Source: Aldrovandia affinis
Lineage: Eukaryota; Chordata; Actinopteri; Notacanthiformes; Halosauridae
Length of the DNA: 64,000 nt
Assembly: GCA_029706075.1 (NCBI GenBank)
Contig: JAINUG010000177.1
Location: 62,001 to 126,000, forward strand
Direction: 5' to 3'
Every line of letters begins with the position of its first letter. Position 1 is the stretch's first letter. The translations under genes were made by a program, and so were the position numbers. The notes below the pieces were generated by a model that ran no database searches, was not told the DNA's origin, and saw only the letters and a list, made by a program, of their open reading frames with translations. Below, piece by piece: positions 47,905 through 61,117 of the stretch.

Positions 47905-48445
47905 ATACAGGTCATTGCAAAAGTAAAGGAAACACCAACAGTGTCGTAATAAGGCAATGGGCCATCACAAGCCGCCAGGACAACTTCAGTGCACCTCTGC
48001 ATAGATTCTACAAGTGTTTGGAACACTATTGGAGGGATGCAACACGATTCCTCCACGAGAAATTCCATCATTTGGTGTTTTGTTGATGGTGGTGGAAAAA
48101 TGCAGTCTCAGGCGCCGCTCCAGAATCTCCCACAAGTGTTAGGTTGGGTTGAGATCTGGTGAAACTTTTCATGCTCATGAAACCACTGAGTGACCACTGT
48201 GGATGGGGTCATTGTCACCCTGGAAGAGACCAGTCCCATCCGGATATACTGTAAATGCTTCACCATAGGATGAAGGTGATCACTCAGAATGGCTTTGTAT
48301 TTATTGGTCTCTACCTGGTTTGCCTTGCCCTCTAAGGGGTTGAGTGGACCTAAACCATGCCAGGAAAATGCAACTCACACCACAACAGAGCCACCAGAAC
48401 CCTTACTTTATTGTTTCCTTTATTTTGTCAGTTACCTGTATGTCT
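47905..48445 (-). mobile_element. Tc1-like deletion derivative (about 540 bp)
   Basis: Ends ACAGGTCATTGCAAAAGTAA and TTTATTTTGTCAGTTACCTG. Internal minus-strand sequence matches the copies at 21,090 and 34,710. Degraded. Confidence 0.8.
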
Positions 48446-48709
48446 CTTTCCTAACCCTACACACACCGTTGGCTACACATTTTACTTTTTGGCAGCTACA
48501 ATACAACTGTAGGATTTGTTCAAAAGTGTTTACTTTGAAAAGGTCAGGCACCGTTGTTCTTCCTTGTTCTTTTTGACGGGCAAATGCCTTGCAGGTACCT
48601 GTATCTCCTGGGCATAGAATGAAAGACGGCCTACTCACACTGTCCTCTTCAAATTGGATATGGAGCCTGGTTAAGCCGGCGTGTGTGGTTAAAAAGAAGT
48701 TGAAGGACA

Positions 48710-49130
48710 GTTAGTGAACAGATAAAGGAAACCGTAATGTATAAGTCACTTAATAGGATGTTGGACCACCTCGTGTGGCCATAAAGGCCAGTATGTGCCA
48801 TGGCATAGAGTCTACCAGCATCTGGACTTTCGGATGCAGTCAGCCTGATCGGAACACAACACAGACTCTTCCATCCAGGAGAAAAGTCAATTGGCTACAA
48901 CTCAGAAAATAAAAATAAAAATGTCAATCAACTCATGCTTAGTTGATGGAAGTGTGAAAACTCTCCATTCTAGAATATCCCATACAATGCTTGATTGGGT
49001 CCAGAGCTGGTGACTGAGAAGGCCATGACATAAAATATGGATAACATCATTGTCATGCTCCTCAGACCAATGCTCTGTGGGCGGGGCTTTGTCATCTTGA
49101 AAGACACTGCTCTCTTTTTTAATGAATACA
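48710..49130 (-). mobile_element. Degraded Tc1-like fragment
   Basis: Begins AACAGATAAAGGAAACCGTA and continues with the family's characteristic text (GTCTACCAGCATCTGGA, GGTGACTGAGAAGGCCATGA, TGTCATCTTGAAAGACACTG). No right terminal repeat seen. Confidence 0.65.
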
Positions 49131-50568
49131 TTTATTTCAGATTTTTCCTCGTTTCCCCCCATTTTTTTGGCATTTTCCTGTACCCTTGACCCAAGGATAC
49201 CCAAAGCCTGCTAAAACGTGTACTAATTATGGCTGAAAAAGACATGCCATAACTTCCACAAGGTAAATGGAAAATGAAACACTCCTCCAGAGACTGGCCA
49301 AATGCAAATTGTGTTTGCGTGCTTATGTGTTGTGTTCTGTAGAGCATTCCAGCTTCTGTTGAAATGTCTTGGCGTTTAGTTACAAGGTGTTGCATAATGC
49401 ACATTGTTCAGTGTCTAGATCGAAACCCTGGATATTGACATTCCAGTCCACAGTGTACCAACCAACATTTTCCATATTTATTATGCAAATCATGGCATTT
49501 TTCAGTTTTCAAGTTTCAGGCTCTGTATAGTGACGGACACACATGCAGAACTGTGACAAAAGTTCCATAATTTCATCCACATGTGCAATACGTATCATAC
49601 ACGGTGTGTTACATTGGTTTTTTTCCCCTTTGATTGTTTTTGCACTGATTTTGTGTGTTAAATTATGAGCCTTTTTTTTATATATACATATTTCAGTGAA
49701 TACATTCAGGCTGCTTCTGGGAAAATATGTCAGCAAAATTAATTTGCTGCAATAATTTCATTAATGATTAATTTCAGAATATTATTAACACTTATAAAAT
49801 GTAATGTACTTAACCTCTTTCTGGCAATGCCATAAACGGTGTTCTGCATTCATCACAGTTGCCTTGTCGACAAGAGTATGATGTGCAATGAAGGGATGTC
49901 CTGCCAAACAGAGCCCTCCCTCCCGGGGGAACGCTATGGCCAATCATTCGCCTCCCTGTGCAACTCCTGGGCAAAGCCTCTATTGGTACTCAGGGTTTGA
50001 CTCCGAGGCACATCAGTACATCAAGGACTACTGCTTCTGCTAGCTAGAACTTAGGCTAAATTACTGAACAGTAATTATTTTCTATCTGTTAACAAATGCA
50101 ATGCAGTCGTTAATGTACAGGCACTTTACAGTATTTTTGATTGCAAATTAAATGGCAGCTATTTTTATCATGTACACAGGCTCATACATTGTATTTTATA
50201 TGTATCCACTGGAGATTGTGGAAGGTTTGTCAGCACCCTATTTAAGGGACCGTTGGAAGTTGCATGAAGTTGGATGGCATTATTTATTTGCTTAGCAGAG
50301 CAAATAACGTTTGCCCTGTTCAACACAGCCTAAATTTTTTTAGGTTGATATTTACAGAATAAATTCAGGTTGAGTATCTCAACACTGCTATCTCTGCGAT
50401 ACAAGCCATGCTCCTTTACCACAACACTACAATACCACTCAGTTGTCAGTCCTGTTTAGAATCCCCTGGGGATTATATACCAAACCAGGAACACATATAG
50501 CCACTGGTTATAATATGTGAGTCTGCACTGCACAACTGCTTTATCACAAGGGGGAGGAGACAGATAAC

Positions 50569-50865
50569 AGTGGTTCCCAAACCACTCCTCAAGTACCCCC
50601 CGCCAGTCCATGTATTTGTTCAATTCAACCACCAGCGCACCTAACTCAACTAATCAAGGCTCGTTAAGTAGTTAACAAGTTGAATCAGGTGTGTTGGTGG
50701 TTCTATAACAAGATTTTGCACTGGTCTTGGAGAGCTGTCTTAAAACCCAAGCAACCAGGTGAGGTAAGTTAATTGTGTAATCAACTTAATTGATCAATTA
50801 AGCACTGAGTAACAATGGACACCTGAATACTCTGTGGTTCTCCAGGACCAAGGTTGGCCAGCCAT
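50569..50865. mobile_element. Probable hAT-like non-autonomous element
   Basis: Starts CAGTGGTTCCCAAACCACTC and ends GGTTCTCCAGGACCAAGGTT GGCCAGCC. The style of ends is that of fish hAT MITEs; no clear target duplication. Confidence 0.4.
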
Positions 50866-50899
50866 GTACTATATCATGCTCACTGTTTTTTTATTTATT

Positions 50900-51475
50900 T
50901 AAAATTTTGTTTATGATTCTTTCCCCCCAATTTGGTAGCCAAATATACCCTCTATTTCTTTCAATTTACCCTCCCGCACGAGCCTGCTACTTGTCCTCAG
51001 CGGTAAGCCAGTTATTCCTTTACACGCAGGGGTGGGCAATTCCGGTCCTGGAGGGCCGGTGTGTATGCAGGTTTTTATTTCGACCAATTACCCTGGCTCA
51101 ATTAGCTAATTATTTGGATACGCCAATGCTGGTTTACTTGTAGATTAGGCCACAGTACCATGTTTCATATGGGAACACAAGAACAGTCTTCAGCTGACAT
51201 TCATGGGCTTATCAAGAAATGTAGCTAAATTGTCAGAACACATAAATGATTGGGCTAATTCAATAATTAAGAGCAGAAGTTGGCATGAAATCCAGAAACG
51301 GATACGGCCCTCCTTGCCCACCCCTGCCTGAGTGTACAGGGAAGCCTTTCATGCTTCTCAGCGAGCCCGTGCTGGCTCATGCTCCCCCTGGGGCGGTCAG
51401 CCAATCGCAGCTGCAGTAGGCAACTTGCATTCCAGGGGAATGCTTTGACCGTTACGCCACCCGAGGCCACCCCCT
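50900..51475 (-). mobile_element. SINE interrupted by a DNA element
   Basis: Minus-strand head GGTGGCGTAACGGTCAAAGC near 51,460 and tail TTTGGCTACCAAATTGGGGG near 50,930, separated by the 300-bp element at 51,027-51,326. Related to the SINE at 26,340. Confidence 0.6.
51027..51326. mobile_element. Non-autonomous DNA element, 300 bp, inside a SINE
   Basis: CAGGGGTGGGCAATTCC ... GGAGGGCC on the left and GGCCCTCC...TTGCCCACCCCTG on the right are terminal inverted repeats. Flanking 8-mers do not match. No open frame. Confidence 0.7.
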
Positions 51476-52543
51476 CACTGGGTTTTTAAGTGTTTATAAT
51501 AGTCCACAAAAAAGTAAAGAACCTGCTTAATGGAGATAAGATAAATTAAGCACGTCTCGTTCTAAACTGTCTTACATGTAATGTATTTTAAAATAGCAAG
51601 CCAAAAATGTTTACTGCAGCCAGTGACAACACACAAAGACCTGCCTAATATTTGCAACCCTTTCCCTCAATAATCTTAATACACCTGGACAGACAGCTAC
51701 ACTTACACACATTTTACCACATCATCTTCATAAACTCCAAAGAATTCTGCATCGCAAGGGCCATCTTCCATGGGGTACATCTGATGGGCATTTTATATTG
51801 CCTAAATACATCAAACTGAACGGTGCAGATTGTCTTTTATTCCAAATGCTATTCGGTACAGGGTGATGCCTGATTTGTATATTTAATGTTTTACTGTTCT
51901 TATCTATCTGCTATTATGTATTTGGGCCTGCATCCAGTGTTGGTTGTGCTTGTTGTTATGACAGTGTCGATGCTGAATCGACACTCACGCTGGTGAGTGA
52001 ATTCCCCCCTTAGAGTTGAATATGGGTAGGCTATATCTATCTATCTACCCACACTCAGTCAGCACATCAGACTCAGTTGACAACGAAGAGTGACAATGAG
52101 CATTTCTGAACTTTTATAAAAAACCGCCATGACGTTCTGACTACTGATATTTAATATCAGACACTCGCAGCATTGGTCATATGCTCATACTTAATAAGTA
52201 GGCTACTTGTACGGCTTTAATGAAATATACAACCTCGTATGGCAATTTGAGAGTAATATTAAATCAAAAGCTTCAATTCAACGCGAATTCATTAAGATTT
52301 CAGCTTTAAAAAAACAATTAACCTCGCCATCGTATTTACATTTTATTTTTACGTTTTCAATACCTCGTTGTATTCAGGGATTGCAGTATGCTATATGTTA
52401 TAACACAAAAAAATTCACACACACCGTTATATAGGCTACAGTACAGGAACCAAGTGGTTAAATGCTCGTGATAACGTACTAACAACATGGTGCGATTACC
52501 GATTCATTTTAATATTAGACGAAAAGGTAGCCTAAGTAGCAAC

Positions 52544-52658
52544 CAGGTGTAGCTGATTTAGCAGCTCTATAAGAACACAGACCCCGCAGTGTTTTCATTG
52601 CGTCTTGGAAGTTGCATTTCAGCAACGGTAGCGGTCTTACCTGAGGCAAGTCTTTAAA
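52544..52658 (+). promoter_or_regulatory. ZP copy 1 core promoter and 5' UTR
   Basis: TATA-like CTATAAGA at 52566-52573 puts a start site near 52,597, 60 bp before the ATG. An E-box CAGGTG lies at 52544-52549. Fish and mammal zp genes are commonly driven in oocytes by the bHLH factor Figla through such E-boxes; its use here is inference. Confidence 0.6.
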
Positions 52659-54501
52659 ATGGTTGTGGCGGTGTACAGTTGCGCGTGCTTATTTTTAGGC
52701 TTTTTACTACTTTCGGCCGATGAGATACCAGAAACCGAAGGTGTGGAAGACTGGAGGAGGTTTGATTTGCCTCCCGATGCGTACTTCAAGAGTCGTCAAA
52801 CTACTATGTTGCCCACGGTCCCAACCACAACTCTAGGTTCCTACAAAAAACCGCCACCCTTTATTCAAGTGGATGCTAACGAAGTAGCCAAAGAAAAGGA
52901 GGTGTTTAATCCCTCATATAATGGATCGATCCCGTCAAGTATCCAAGATACTTTTTTTCCTACAACGGTTAAACCTACGGTCGTCACTAAAGGCCCCAAA
53001 CCGAAGGTTGAATCGTTGTGCACTTTGGATAGGATGTATGTCCGAATTGAAAAGACCGTGGTGAATGACACAGACGCCTGGAAATCCCTGTACTTTGGAT
53101 CCTGCCCAGTCAATCAAGCTAGAAGAGGGTACTATTACTTCCTTTATCGTCTTCACCATTGTGGATTACGCCCTCAGGTAAACTGGGTTTGCTTCAACTT
53201 CAATGAGGGGGTGTTAACCTAAATTCGTTTTTTACGTGGCTTCTGTAACAATTCCAGCTCACGGACGATGCTATAGTGTTTACCCAGCTGCTTCGATATG
53301 CACCCAACACTACAGACGTGGTTATAAGAACTCGGCCCTTTGCTGTACCGGTTTCGTGTAGCTTCAGCCGGTAAGTTGCTGCTTTGTTTGTTCGAGGGTT
53401 ATTGTAGTGTGCATAATGTTGGTCTCTTACCAGGTTTCACCGTACTTACAAGATTGGATTCCATCCCATTGTTGGAGACATCTTCTTCAAGAACCTTCAA
53501 TCGCTGGCTAGTGCCTCCGTCACTGCTGTAGATGGTATGGTATTCGATTAGCAAATGGTTGTGGTCACATTTGTTAGACCGCTATTAAACAACTGCTCTT
53601 TCTTCAGAGAACTGGCTTCCACTTAGCCTAGGGGGATACTATGAACTTGAGGATGCCATGTACTTCGAGGTCAGAGTTCCTATTGTTGACAACCAGAGGA
53701 TTTTTGTCAATCGCTGTCACATGACCGCTGCTGTGGACCCCAATTCTATACCCCGGTTCATAGTGATCGATAATTTTGGGTAAAAATACTTTCTTCTGCT
53801 TTTGTATGTTTTGCCTCTGTAAATGGACAGCTGCATATAACCTCTTTCTGACAGCTGTATGTTGGACAGTATGAGCAGTAGCCTGTCCCGGTACCACATT
53901 TCCCCAGACCGGGCTATCCTGAGGTTTACGATTGGCGCCTTCCTGTTTCCCAATATGGACCTAGAACAGGTAAGTGAGTCTCATCCCCACTATACACCAC
54001 TAGATTTGAACTAACTGTGTTCTGTTCTAGGGCCTCTTCATCCACTGTGATCTCACTTATGAAGAAGATGCAACGCCAAGTGCGAAGGCCTGTACATACA
54101 ACCACGAAACCTTGGGGTAGGTACATGTTTCATAGTCAGTGGGATTCCCAGCTTTGGTTGCTTACTCTTGTGTCCTTACAGGTGGGAGGAGTTGTATGGT
54201 AACCATACGGTGTGTTTCTGCTGCCGTTCTACTTGCAACAGCACCCAAGGAACTGGTGAGTATTGTAGTTTTGCGCCATAACCCAACTGCGCTTCAATTG
54301 GGTTTGACTTAAGTTGACCTTTCTGTGCCTGTAGCAGCCATTGCTAGTAAAATGACCTCCAGTGAGTCTTGGAAAATTGGGACCACTCCGAAGGCATTGC
54401 AAGTTACTGAAGTTGAAGATGGAACTAAAGATAAAGATGAAGATGAAGATGATGATGATGATGATGATTACCTATTTCCAAGCACGTGGACTCTGGATTG
54501 A
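52659..54501 (+). CDS. ZP3-type zona pellucida / egg envelope glycoprotein, copy 1
   Basis: Structural protein of the egg coat. Exons: 52659-53177, 53258-53370, 53434-53534, 53608-53779, 53855-53969, 54031-54116, 54182-54255, 54335-54501; 448 aa. Residues 1-20 form a signal peptide. A Pro/Thr-rich stretch follows to about 110. The ZP-N half runs from SLCTLDRMYVRI to FAVPVSCSFSR with the four expected Cys (LC, GSC, HHCGL, VSC). The ZP-C half has NRCHMTAAVDP, IDNFGCMLDS, FIHCDL, KACTYN and the ZP3-type cluster HTVCFCCRSTC. These match ZP3 Cys spacing well. No dibasic furin site or membrane segment is visible. The tail is acidic (Glu/Asp runs) ending LFPSTWTLD. Sequons: N88, NDT, NTT, NHT, NST. 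Teleosts have many zp3 paralogues, so I give no symbol. Confidence 0.94.
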
Positions 54502-54619
54502 TGGTGAGCGGTTGTCTGTTTGGGGGCTCCTTAATTTCCTCGGCTCCTAGTGAAATCACCTCCTGTTTGCTTATTTATAACCTATGATTTGGTGACTACC
54601 TCCTTCCTTTCTTTTCTAG

Positions 54620-54675
54620 GTACCTGTCTAAATTTGTGGATTGGGGGAAATAAATCCTTGACTTTTAACATATCC
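54620..54675 (+). terminator. ZP copy 1 3'-UTR exon with poly(A) signal
   Basis: The stop codon (54499-54501) is followed two bases later by a GTGAGC donor; the matching acceptor TTTTCTAG ends at 54619. The short exon carries AATAAA at 54649-54654. Confidence 0.65.
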
Positions 54676-55799
54676 AGTTCTTGGTTTGACTCTGTTCCCA
54701 CTAAACATTATGGTAGAGTTGTAAGTGGTTGCATTGCACAACTATTTGGTTATGATTTAACTGAAGCATGGGGCTGAGCTTCATGGGAAGGATATGGTTA
54801 AACTGTACACCAGGGTTCAGCTACATTTGGCCATGGGCTAAACATTTTAACATGGTGGGCCAAATTGTCGCTGACTGACTTACATCCATTCTGAGCTTTG
54901 TGCCATTAAACCTGTCCCATGTAAGATCATTCCAGGATCACTCCAGCTATTCGTTCACATAGGCTCCATGCATGTTCCTCATGCCTACCGCCAGTTTATC
55001 AATGGGGAAGATGACCATAAACAAGGGTGAAAGAATACCACTGCTAATGTCAGACAACTCCTCCCATTTCCATGTTGCATCCCTATCTCTTTCTCTCACA
55101 CCTGTGCTCTCAAAAGCTTTAGAACTTTTTCTGCCTATTTGGCTTATTAAAAATCATTCCTTCTCCTGACAGGCTGGGAGTGAGTTAAGAGAATATTTGT
55201 AATAACTTTGCTTTTGTAATGATTGGCTAGAGGTGTTAGTCTTACAGCAGCACTCATCCGCTGGTCACTACTGTTCTGTGCACACCTGCATGCTGTGCAT
55301 AACCTTGCTGACCCATTCAATACAGTATGAGCTAGTGCCATAGGACATGGAATGAGTGTCACAGAAGTCTTGCATGTTCCATTAATGTGTGAGATCCAAT
55401 TTATATTTTAGTGTGCCAAAACTGGTGATCCCTGCTCCACATGCATTCATGTTTCTGCGTTTGTGCACACAGGCTAGTGTCCTTGCAGTTGTCAGGACTA
55501 ATGATCAGGGCCGGACTGCCACAGGCTGACAAGGCCTGGGCTTAGGCCCCAAATGTTGCATGGAGCCTGGCATTATTAACACTACATGTACACACCTAAA
55601 ATGTTCATCACACTGGGTCATTATTAGGAGTAGTAGTCATAACACAAATGAAATGTCTCCAATCTAATGTTAAATCAAAGAACTCAATCTCCCAGAATGC
55701 CAAGTCTGATGTGTTGAACTCACTTGAACCATAACGGTAGGCTAGTCAGCACAGCATCCGTGCACTTCCACTGCATGAGAAAGTGATATGTACTTGATT

Positions 55800-57020
55800 C
55801 ATTTGCAGGGTTGGGTTGTAACGGAATACATGTAACGGCGTTACGTAATCAGAATACAAAGATCAAGTAACTGTATTCAGCTCGCGTTACATTTGAAAAA
55901 CGAGTAATCTGAATACAGTTACTTTAATAAACCTGAATACATTTTGGATTACTTCTTGGAATTCTTGGTGGAAAGTTTTCCTTACAAACAATGAGCTGAT
56001 ATTCATTACTAAAGTTACAGCATGAAATTATCACGCCTACATGATTATCATCACACAGCTCACGAAAACTACCGCTGCACAGAACCGTAAATTTTTTTAA
56101 AAAAACTGACAAACATTGATAGGGACAAGATGGAAGAAAAAATGCGTTTTTAAAAAAGAACATGGGAAAAATCTGCCCACACTCAGACAAACATTGATAG
56201 GGACAAGATGGAAGAAAAGTCAGCTTTTAGTTTGTGGCGTTATCGAAACACATTTTATTTTAATTTTTCCAGTTTTTAAAGAAGAACATGGGAAAAATCT
56301 GTCGGTCCAGTGTACCTTGTGTCTTCCAGGAATAAAGATGCTGTCGGCATCAGTAAAAGGACTCTGTCCATTCTTCATAACATGTTAATCTACAAAAAAA
56401 AAAGCACATATATTTGCTAAATTGACATCTCAAATTTATTAGTAAGTCGACGTTAGCTAACCTTCAGTTTAATGAACACAGTTCTGCAGTAATTTGCTGT
56501 TACCTGACCTGTGATTAAGCCTATTCTAAAAGTTTGACTTTTTTGGCATCGCATTAACTGCTCTGCTAATTTTATACTGCTCCCCCACACAACACACACA
56601 CACGTCAATTACAATATACCAATAAGACCACAAATTAGATGACTCAAGTAACTATCACTTTCAGTCACTTGGGCATGTAGTGGTTTGACAACTAGCTAAC
56701 GTTATGTTTTATCATGGCGATCTGTCGGTCATTCTACGTCAGCTTTAAGTGACAGTGAAATAGCTACTTAGCTTTTCACAGGTATCTCATGAGCCTTGCT
56801 TCTATGGTTCCTCCTATTTGTGCTAAATGCTGCACAACTTTGTGGCATTTTCGCAAAGGCTAATTCCTCCTCGTTCTGTGTTCACAGCCAGTTTCTGTGG
56901 AAAATCGTTCAGGAAACTACAATTGTGAAATTTGGAAATCAAGTAACCTGCATGTTATGCAGAAATGTTATGTTTATAACAAGCCAAATTTCACGAAGAT
57001 TTGTGAATTAAAGGAGTGAC
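55800..57020 (+). mobile_element. hAT-like relic between the ZP units
   Basis: Left end CAGGGTTGGGTTGTAACGGA and the repeated TAACGGCGTTACGTAATC text resemble fish Ac-like elements. Around 56,285-56,350 a frame gives EEHGKNLSVQCTLCLPGIK, like the BED-type zinc finger at the start of hAT transposases. A 78-bp segment starting GACAAACATTGATAGGGACA is tandemly repeated (56,108 and 56,186). No catalytic region or right end found. Confidence 0.5.
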
Positions 57021-57734
57021 AGTAGATTTTATCAGGGGAAATTGCATCTCTCAACATGCATACATTTGTTTAGACGCGGATCTTCTTGCGCCAATATGGC
57101 GGCCGTGCAGACTCATCTGAACAGGGTGAATGAGGCACCTACGTATTTATATCTATGGGAAGGGGGTAGATAAGATATCCATTAAGATAAGGGCTAGTTA
57201 TTTTTGGTACACAGGAAATTATTTTGCCACCACATGCCAAACCAGAAGCATGGCTTAACCTTGCCGTGTCGTACAACTCAACTTGTCAGTGCTGAACTAT
57301 TTGAAACCAAACACTGAAATTATCTGAGGCCATGCTGCATCTTGATACTGGGAATGTGTTCAGCCTCAAAGGTGGAAACGTGCTCTTTTTTTTTTTTTTG
57401 GCTCTACCATTTTACCTCTACTGTTGGAAAAGTATTTAATCAACTTGTACCACCACCTGGCCATTTTCCTTGTTCTCCCATTTTTTAGACCAAACATTTG
57501 TACTACCCCAACTACCATTTTACCCATCCTTTTTAGAAATATTCATTAACAATATCATCTTGGACCTCCTTTGATTGTTTTTGCACTGATTGTGTGTTAA
57601 ATGATGAGCCTTTAAAAAAATGTATTCATATTTCTGTGAATACAAGTCTTCAGCAAAATGAATTTGCTGCAATAATTTCATTAATGATTAATTTCATTGC
57701 CATAAACAGTGTTCTGCATTCTTAACTTTTATTT

Positions 57735-59958
57735 TGATTTCACTACAACGCAAATCTTAATCCCAGCGCAGAACACCTGATTTAATGAGTTTTTCACTCT
57801 GACAAAGCAAACTCCAAATCATCTACATGTCTGTTAGACCCCATACCAACAAATTTAAAAGCTTTTCTTAGGCCAGCCCTTGTTGATATCAAATACATTT
57901 TAGAGAAGTCTTTAAAAGTGGCAGTAACAATTAACTGAAACCAAATCTTGATCCTGTTAATGTGAAGAACCATAGGCCCATTAATTTGTCAAATATTTTA
58001 GAGAAATCTGTAGCTCAACAATTAACTGCTTTCTAAAAAGGTTTTGAAAGACAATCAGGTTAAACCAAACCATGCTGAAACGGCACTTATTAAAGTTGTA
58101 AATGACTTACTGTTAGCATCGAATACTGGTTGTGTTTCTATTCTAGTGCTCCTTGACATAAGTGCTGCTTTTGACACTATTGACCACCAGATTCTCCTTC
58201 ACAGGCTAGAAAACCTGGTTGGTTTCCGTGGACCAGTTTGCGTGGTTGGTTTAAATCATACTTATCAGACAGGTTTCAATTTGTGCAATTAGATCGAGTT
58301 CTCTGACTACTCTCAGGTTAAATATGGTATTCCACAAGGCTCAGTGCTGGGACCATTACTGTTCTCATTATTCTTGCTACCACTCGGTAATGTTATTCGT
58401 AACCATGGTGTGAATTTCCATTGCTATGCAGATGATACACAGCTGTACATATCAATGAAACCAGGTGAAATACTTCAACTCACTCAATTAGAGACTTGTA
58501 TCTCTGATATAAAGAATTGGATGACAGCAAATGTCCTGCTTTTGAATTCAGATAAAACAGAGATGATGATTTTGGGCCCCAAAAAATGAAGGAACAAGTT
58601 GGATCTGCAGTTAAATGCAGGTGATTGCATAGTTGCATCAAGTCTAATGGTTCAGAACCTTGGTTTTATTATTGATGAGGATCTTACATTTGACACTCAT
58701 ATTAAAAACACTTCCAGAGTAGCCTTCTTTCACCTAAGAAACATAGCTCAAATTAGGCACATTCTGTCATTAGAGGATGCAAAAACCTTGATGCATGCTT
58801 TTTGTCGAGGCTAGACTGGGGGGCAGCTTAATGGAGGAACTGGAGACTACTGTAATGCCTTATTATCTGGCTCCTCTAGTAGCTCTCTAAAGAGTCTTCA
58901 ACTAGTACAGAATACAGCGGCACATATTTTGACTAGATCCAAGAAGTATGAGCACATTACTCCTGTGTTAGCATCACTACATTGGCTTCCTGTTAAATAT
59001 CGGGCTGATTATAAAGTACTGTTGCTAACTTTTAAAGCAGTGAACGGACTTGCACCTATATATCTGACCGAAATGATTGCCGCTTATAAGCCAACACAAG
59101 AAGCTGGCCATCTATTACTCCCTAGAATTTTGAAAAGCACAGCTGGTGGTAGAGCCTTCTCTTTCAGAGCTCCTCTGCTGTGGAATGGTTTACCAAAGCT
59201 TGTTAGGGATTCGGACACAGTTTCAATTTTTAAGTCTAGATTAAAAACATGTATTTTCAGCCTAGCCTACTGCCAAACATAGTCTAGGTGGAGAGATGAA
59301 GAAGGCCGTGCCCTAGTGTCTTATGGAGTGAGAAACTTTCCATACTTTATCCTTGATCAGGTGTGGATGGTTTGGATGCATGTATTCTCTGTCTCTCTCC
59401 TAATAGGTATGCTGCCATAGCTTACACCTGTCGGGGCTATCTGTATATTTCCTATGCTTGTACTCTCCTGCTCTTACATAATGCTACTGGCTATAGCACT
59501 GCTTTGTTTTCTGACTGCATGTTCTCTTCTCTGCCTCGGCCTCGGACTCGAGCCCTAGATCCTGTGAGAAGTGTGAGGGGCCCCCATCAACCCTCACCCC
59601 CACGCCTACCCCAGTTCCTGGATCTGGACCCCCTTCACATGGTTTAGCCCCCCACTGACTACCTAACTCAGGAGGCACAAAGTCATTCAGCCCTGAGTCA
59701 CCTTGGACTGATCATGATATGGTCTTTTTTGGACACACCCTGTGCCGGCCAGAAGAGGATGGGCTCCCCCCCTCTTAGTCTGGTTCCTCCCAAGGTTTCT
59801 CCCTATGAAGGGAGTTTTTCCTTGCCACTGTTGCCTTTAGGCTTGCTTTTGGGGGTGGGGGGTCTAGGCCTGGGTTCCCCCTCTGTTAAGCTTTTTGTGA
59901 CAATTAAATTGTGAAAAGCGCTATACAAATAAAATTGATTTGATTTGATTTGATGATT
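57735..59958 (+). mobile_element. L2-type LINE, reverse transcriptase region, broken
   Basis: Three to four frames in order: 58044-58292 (VLLDISAAFDTIDHQILLHR), 58344-58589 ([13 protein letters not shown] then YADD of the polymerase site near 58425), 58599-58814, and 58929-59282 (HITPVLASLHWLPVKYRADY and FKAVNGLAPIYL). These are typical L2/Maui motifs of fish. The N-terminal endonuclease region is missing and there are frameshifts and stops between frames, so it is a 5'-truncated dead copy. The 3' end carries GCGCTATACAAATAAAATTG and TTTGA repeats. It interrupts the upstream flank of ZP copy 2. Confidence 0.9.
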
Positions 59959-61117
59959 AAACCGGGTCAGCTGGTGCAGTTCTCGCCTTTTAACAGCAGA
60001 GGTCAGGGTTTTTCTACTTATAGCCCAATTCACACATGGTGAGTGGCTATCAATTTACTTGTGTTCCATCTCGAACAAACCCCAGCTCAGATCAAGCTCA
60101 ATCATATATATTTGTGTTAGCATAAGATGTACTGCTGATCATAACAATTTAATGCATCTGCTCCATCACAGTTGCCTTGTCGACAAGAGTATGACGTGGT
60201 TTGTCAGCACCCTATTTGAGGGACCGTTGGAAGTTGCATGGAGATAAGAGCATGGCATTATTTATTTGCTTAGCAGAGCAAATAGCATTTGCCCTGTTCA
60301 ATACAGCCTACATGGGGCTGAAAAACAGCAGGGCTTTTGATGGGCATTTTATATTGCGTAAATACATAAAACTGAACGGTGCAGATTGTCTTTTATTCCA
60401 AATGCTATTCGGTACAGGGTGATGCCTGATTTGTATATTTAATGTTTTACTGTTCTTATCTATCTGCCGTTATGTATTTGGGCCTGCATCCAGTCTACCA
60501 TCAGTATGTGTGCAGGCGTTGTCATGTGTTGGTTGTGCTTGTTGTTATGACAGTGTCGATGCTGAATCGACACTCACGCTGGTGAGTGAATTCCCCCCTT
60601 AGAGATGAATATGGGTAGGCTATATCTATCTATCTACCCACACTCAGTCATCACATCAGACTCAGTTGACAACGAAGAGTGACAATGAGCATTTCTGAAC
60701 TTTTATTTAAAAACGCCATGACGCTCTGACTACTGATATTTAATATCAGACACTCGCAGCATTGGTCATATGCTCATACTCCATAAGTAGGTCTAGGCTA
60801 CTTGTAAGGTTTTAATTAAATATACAACCTCGTATGGCAATTTGAGAGTCACATTCAATCAAAAGCTCAATTCAACGCCAATTCATTAAGATCTCAGCTT
60901 AAAAAAACAACTAACCTCGCCATCGTCTTTACATTTTATTTTTACGTTTTCAATACCTCGTTGTATTCAGGGATTGCCGTATAACACAAAAAATCTCAGA
61001 CACCGTTACAGTACAGGAACCAAGTGGTTAACTGCTCGTGATAACGTACTAACAACATGGTGCGAGCGATTACCGATTCATTTTAATAATCTATTAGACG
61101 ACAAGGTAAGTAGCAAC

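Larger units (their letters stand above)
49627..55339. repeat. Tandem segmental duplication, unit 1
   Basis: Matches unit 2 from CCTTTGATTGTTTTTGCACT onward, through the ZP gene, to GAGCTAGTGC. It holds sequence absent from unit 2: about 340 bp at 49,885-50,222 and about 1.45 kb at 50,340-51,782 that includes the SINE and DNA elements. Confidence 0.9.

Noticed and set aside
58044..59282. Possible host gene with reverse-transcriptase-like protein
   Set aside because: Frames are broken and the motifs and 3' tail are those of an L2 retrotransposon.
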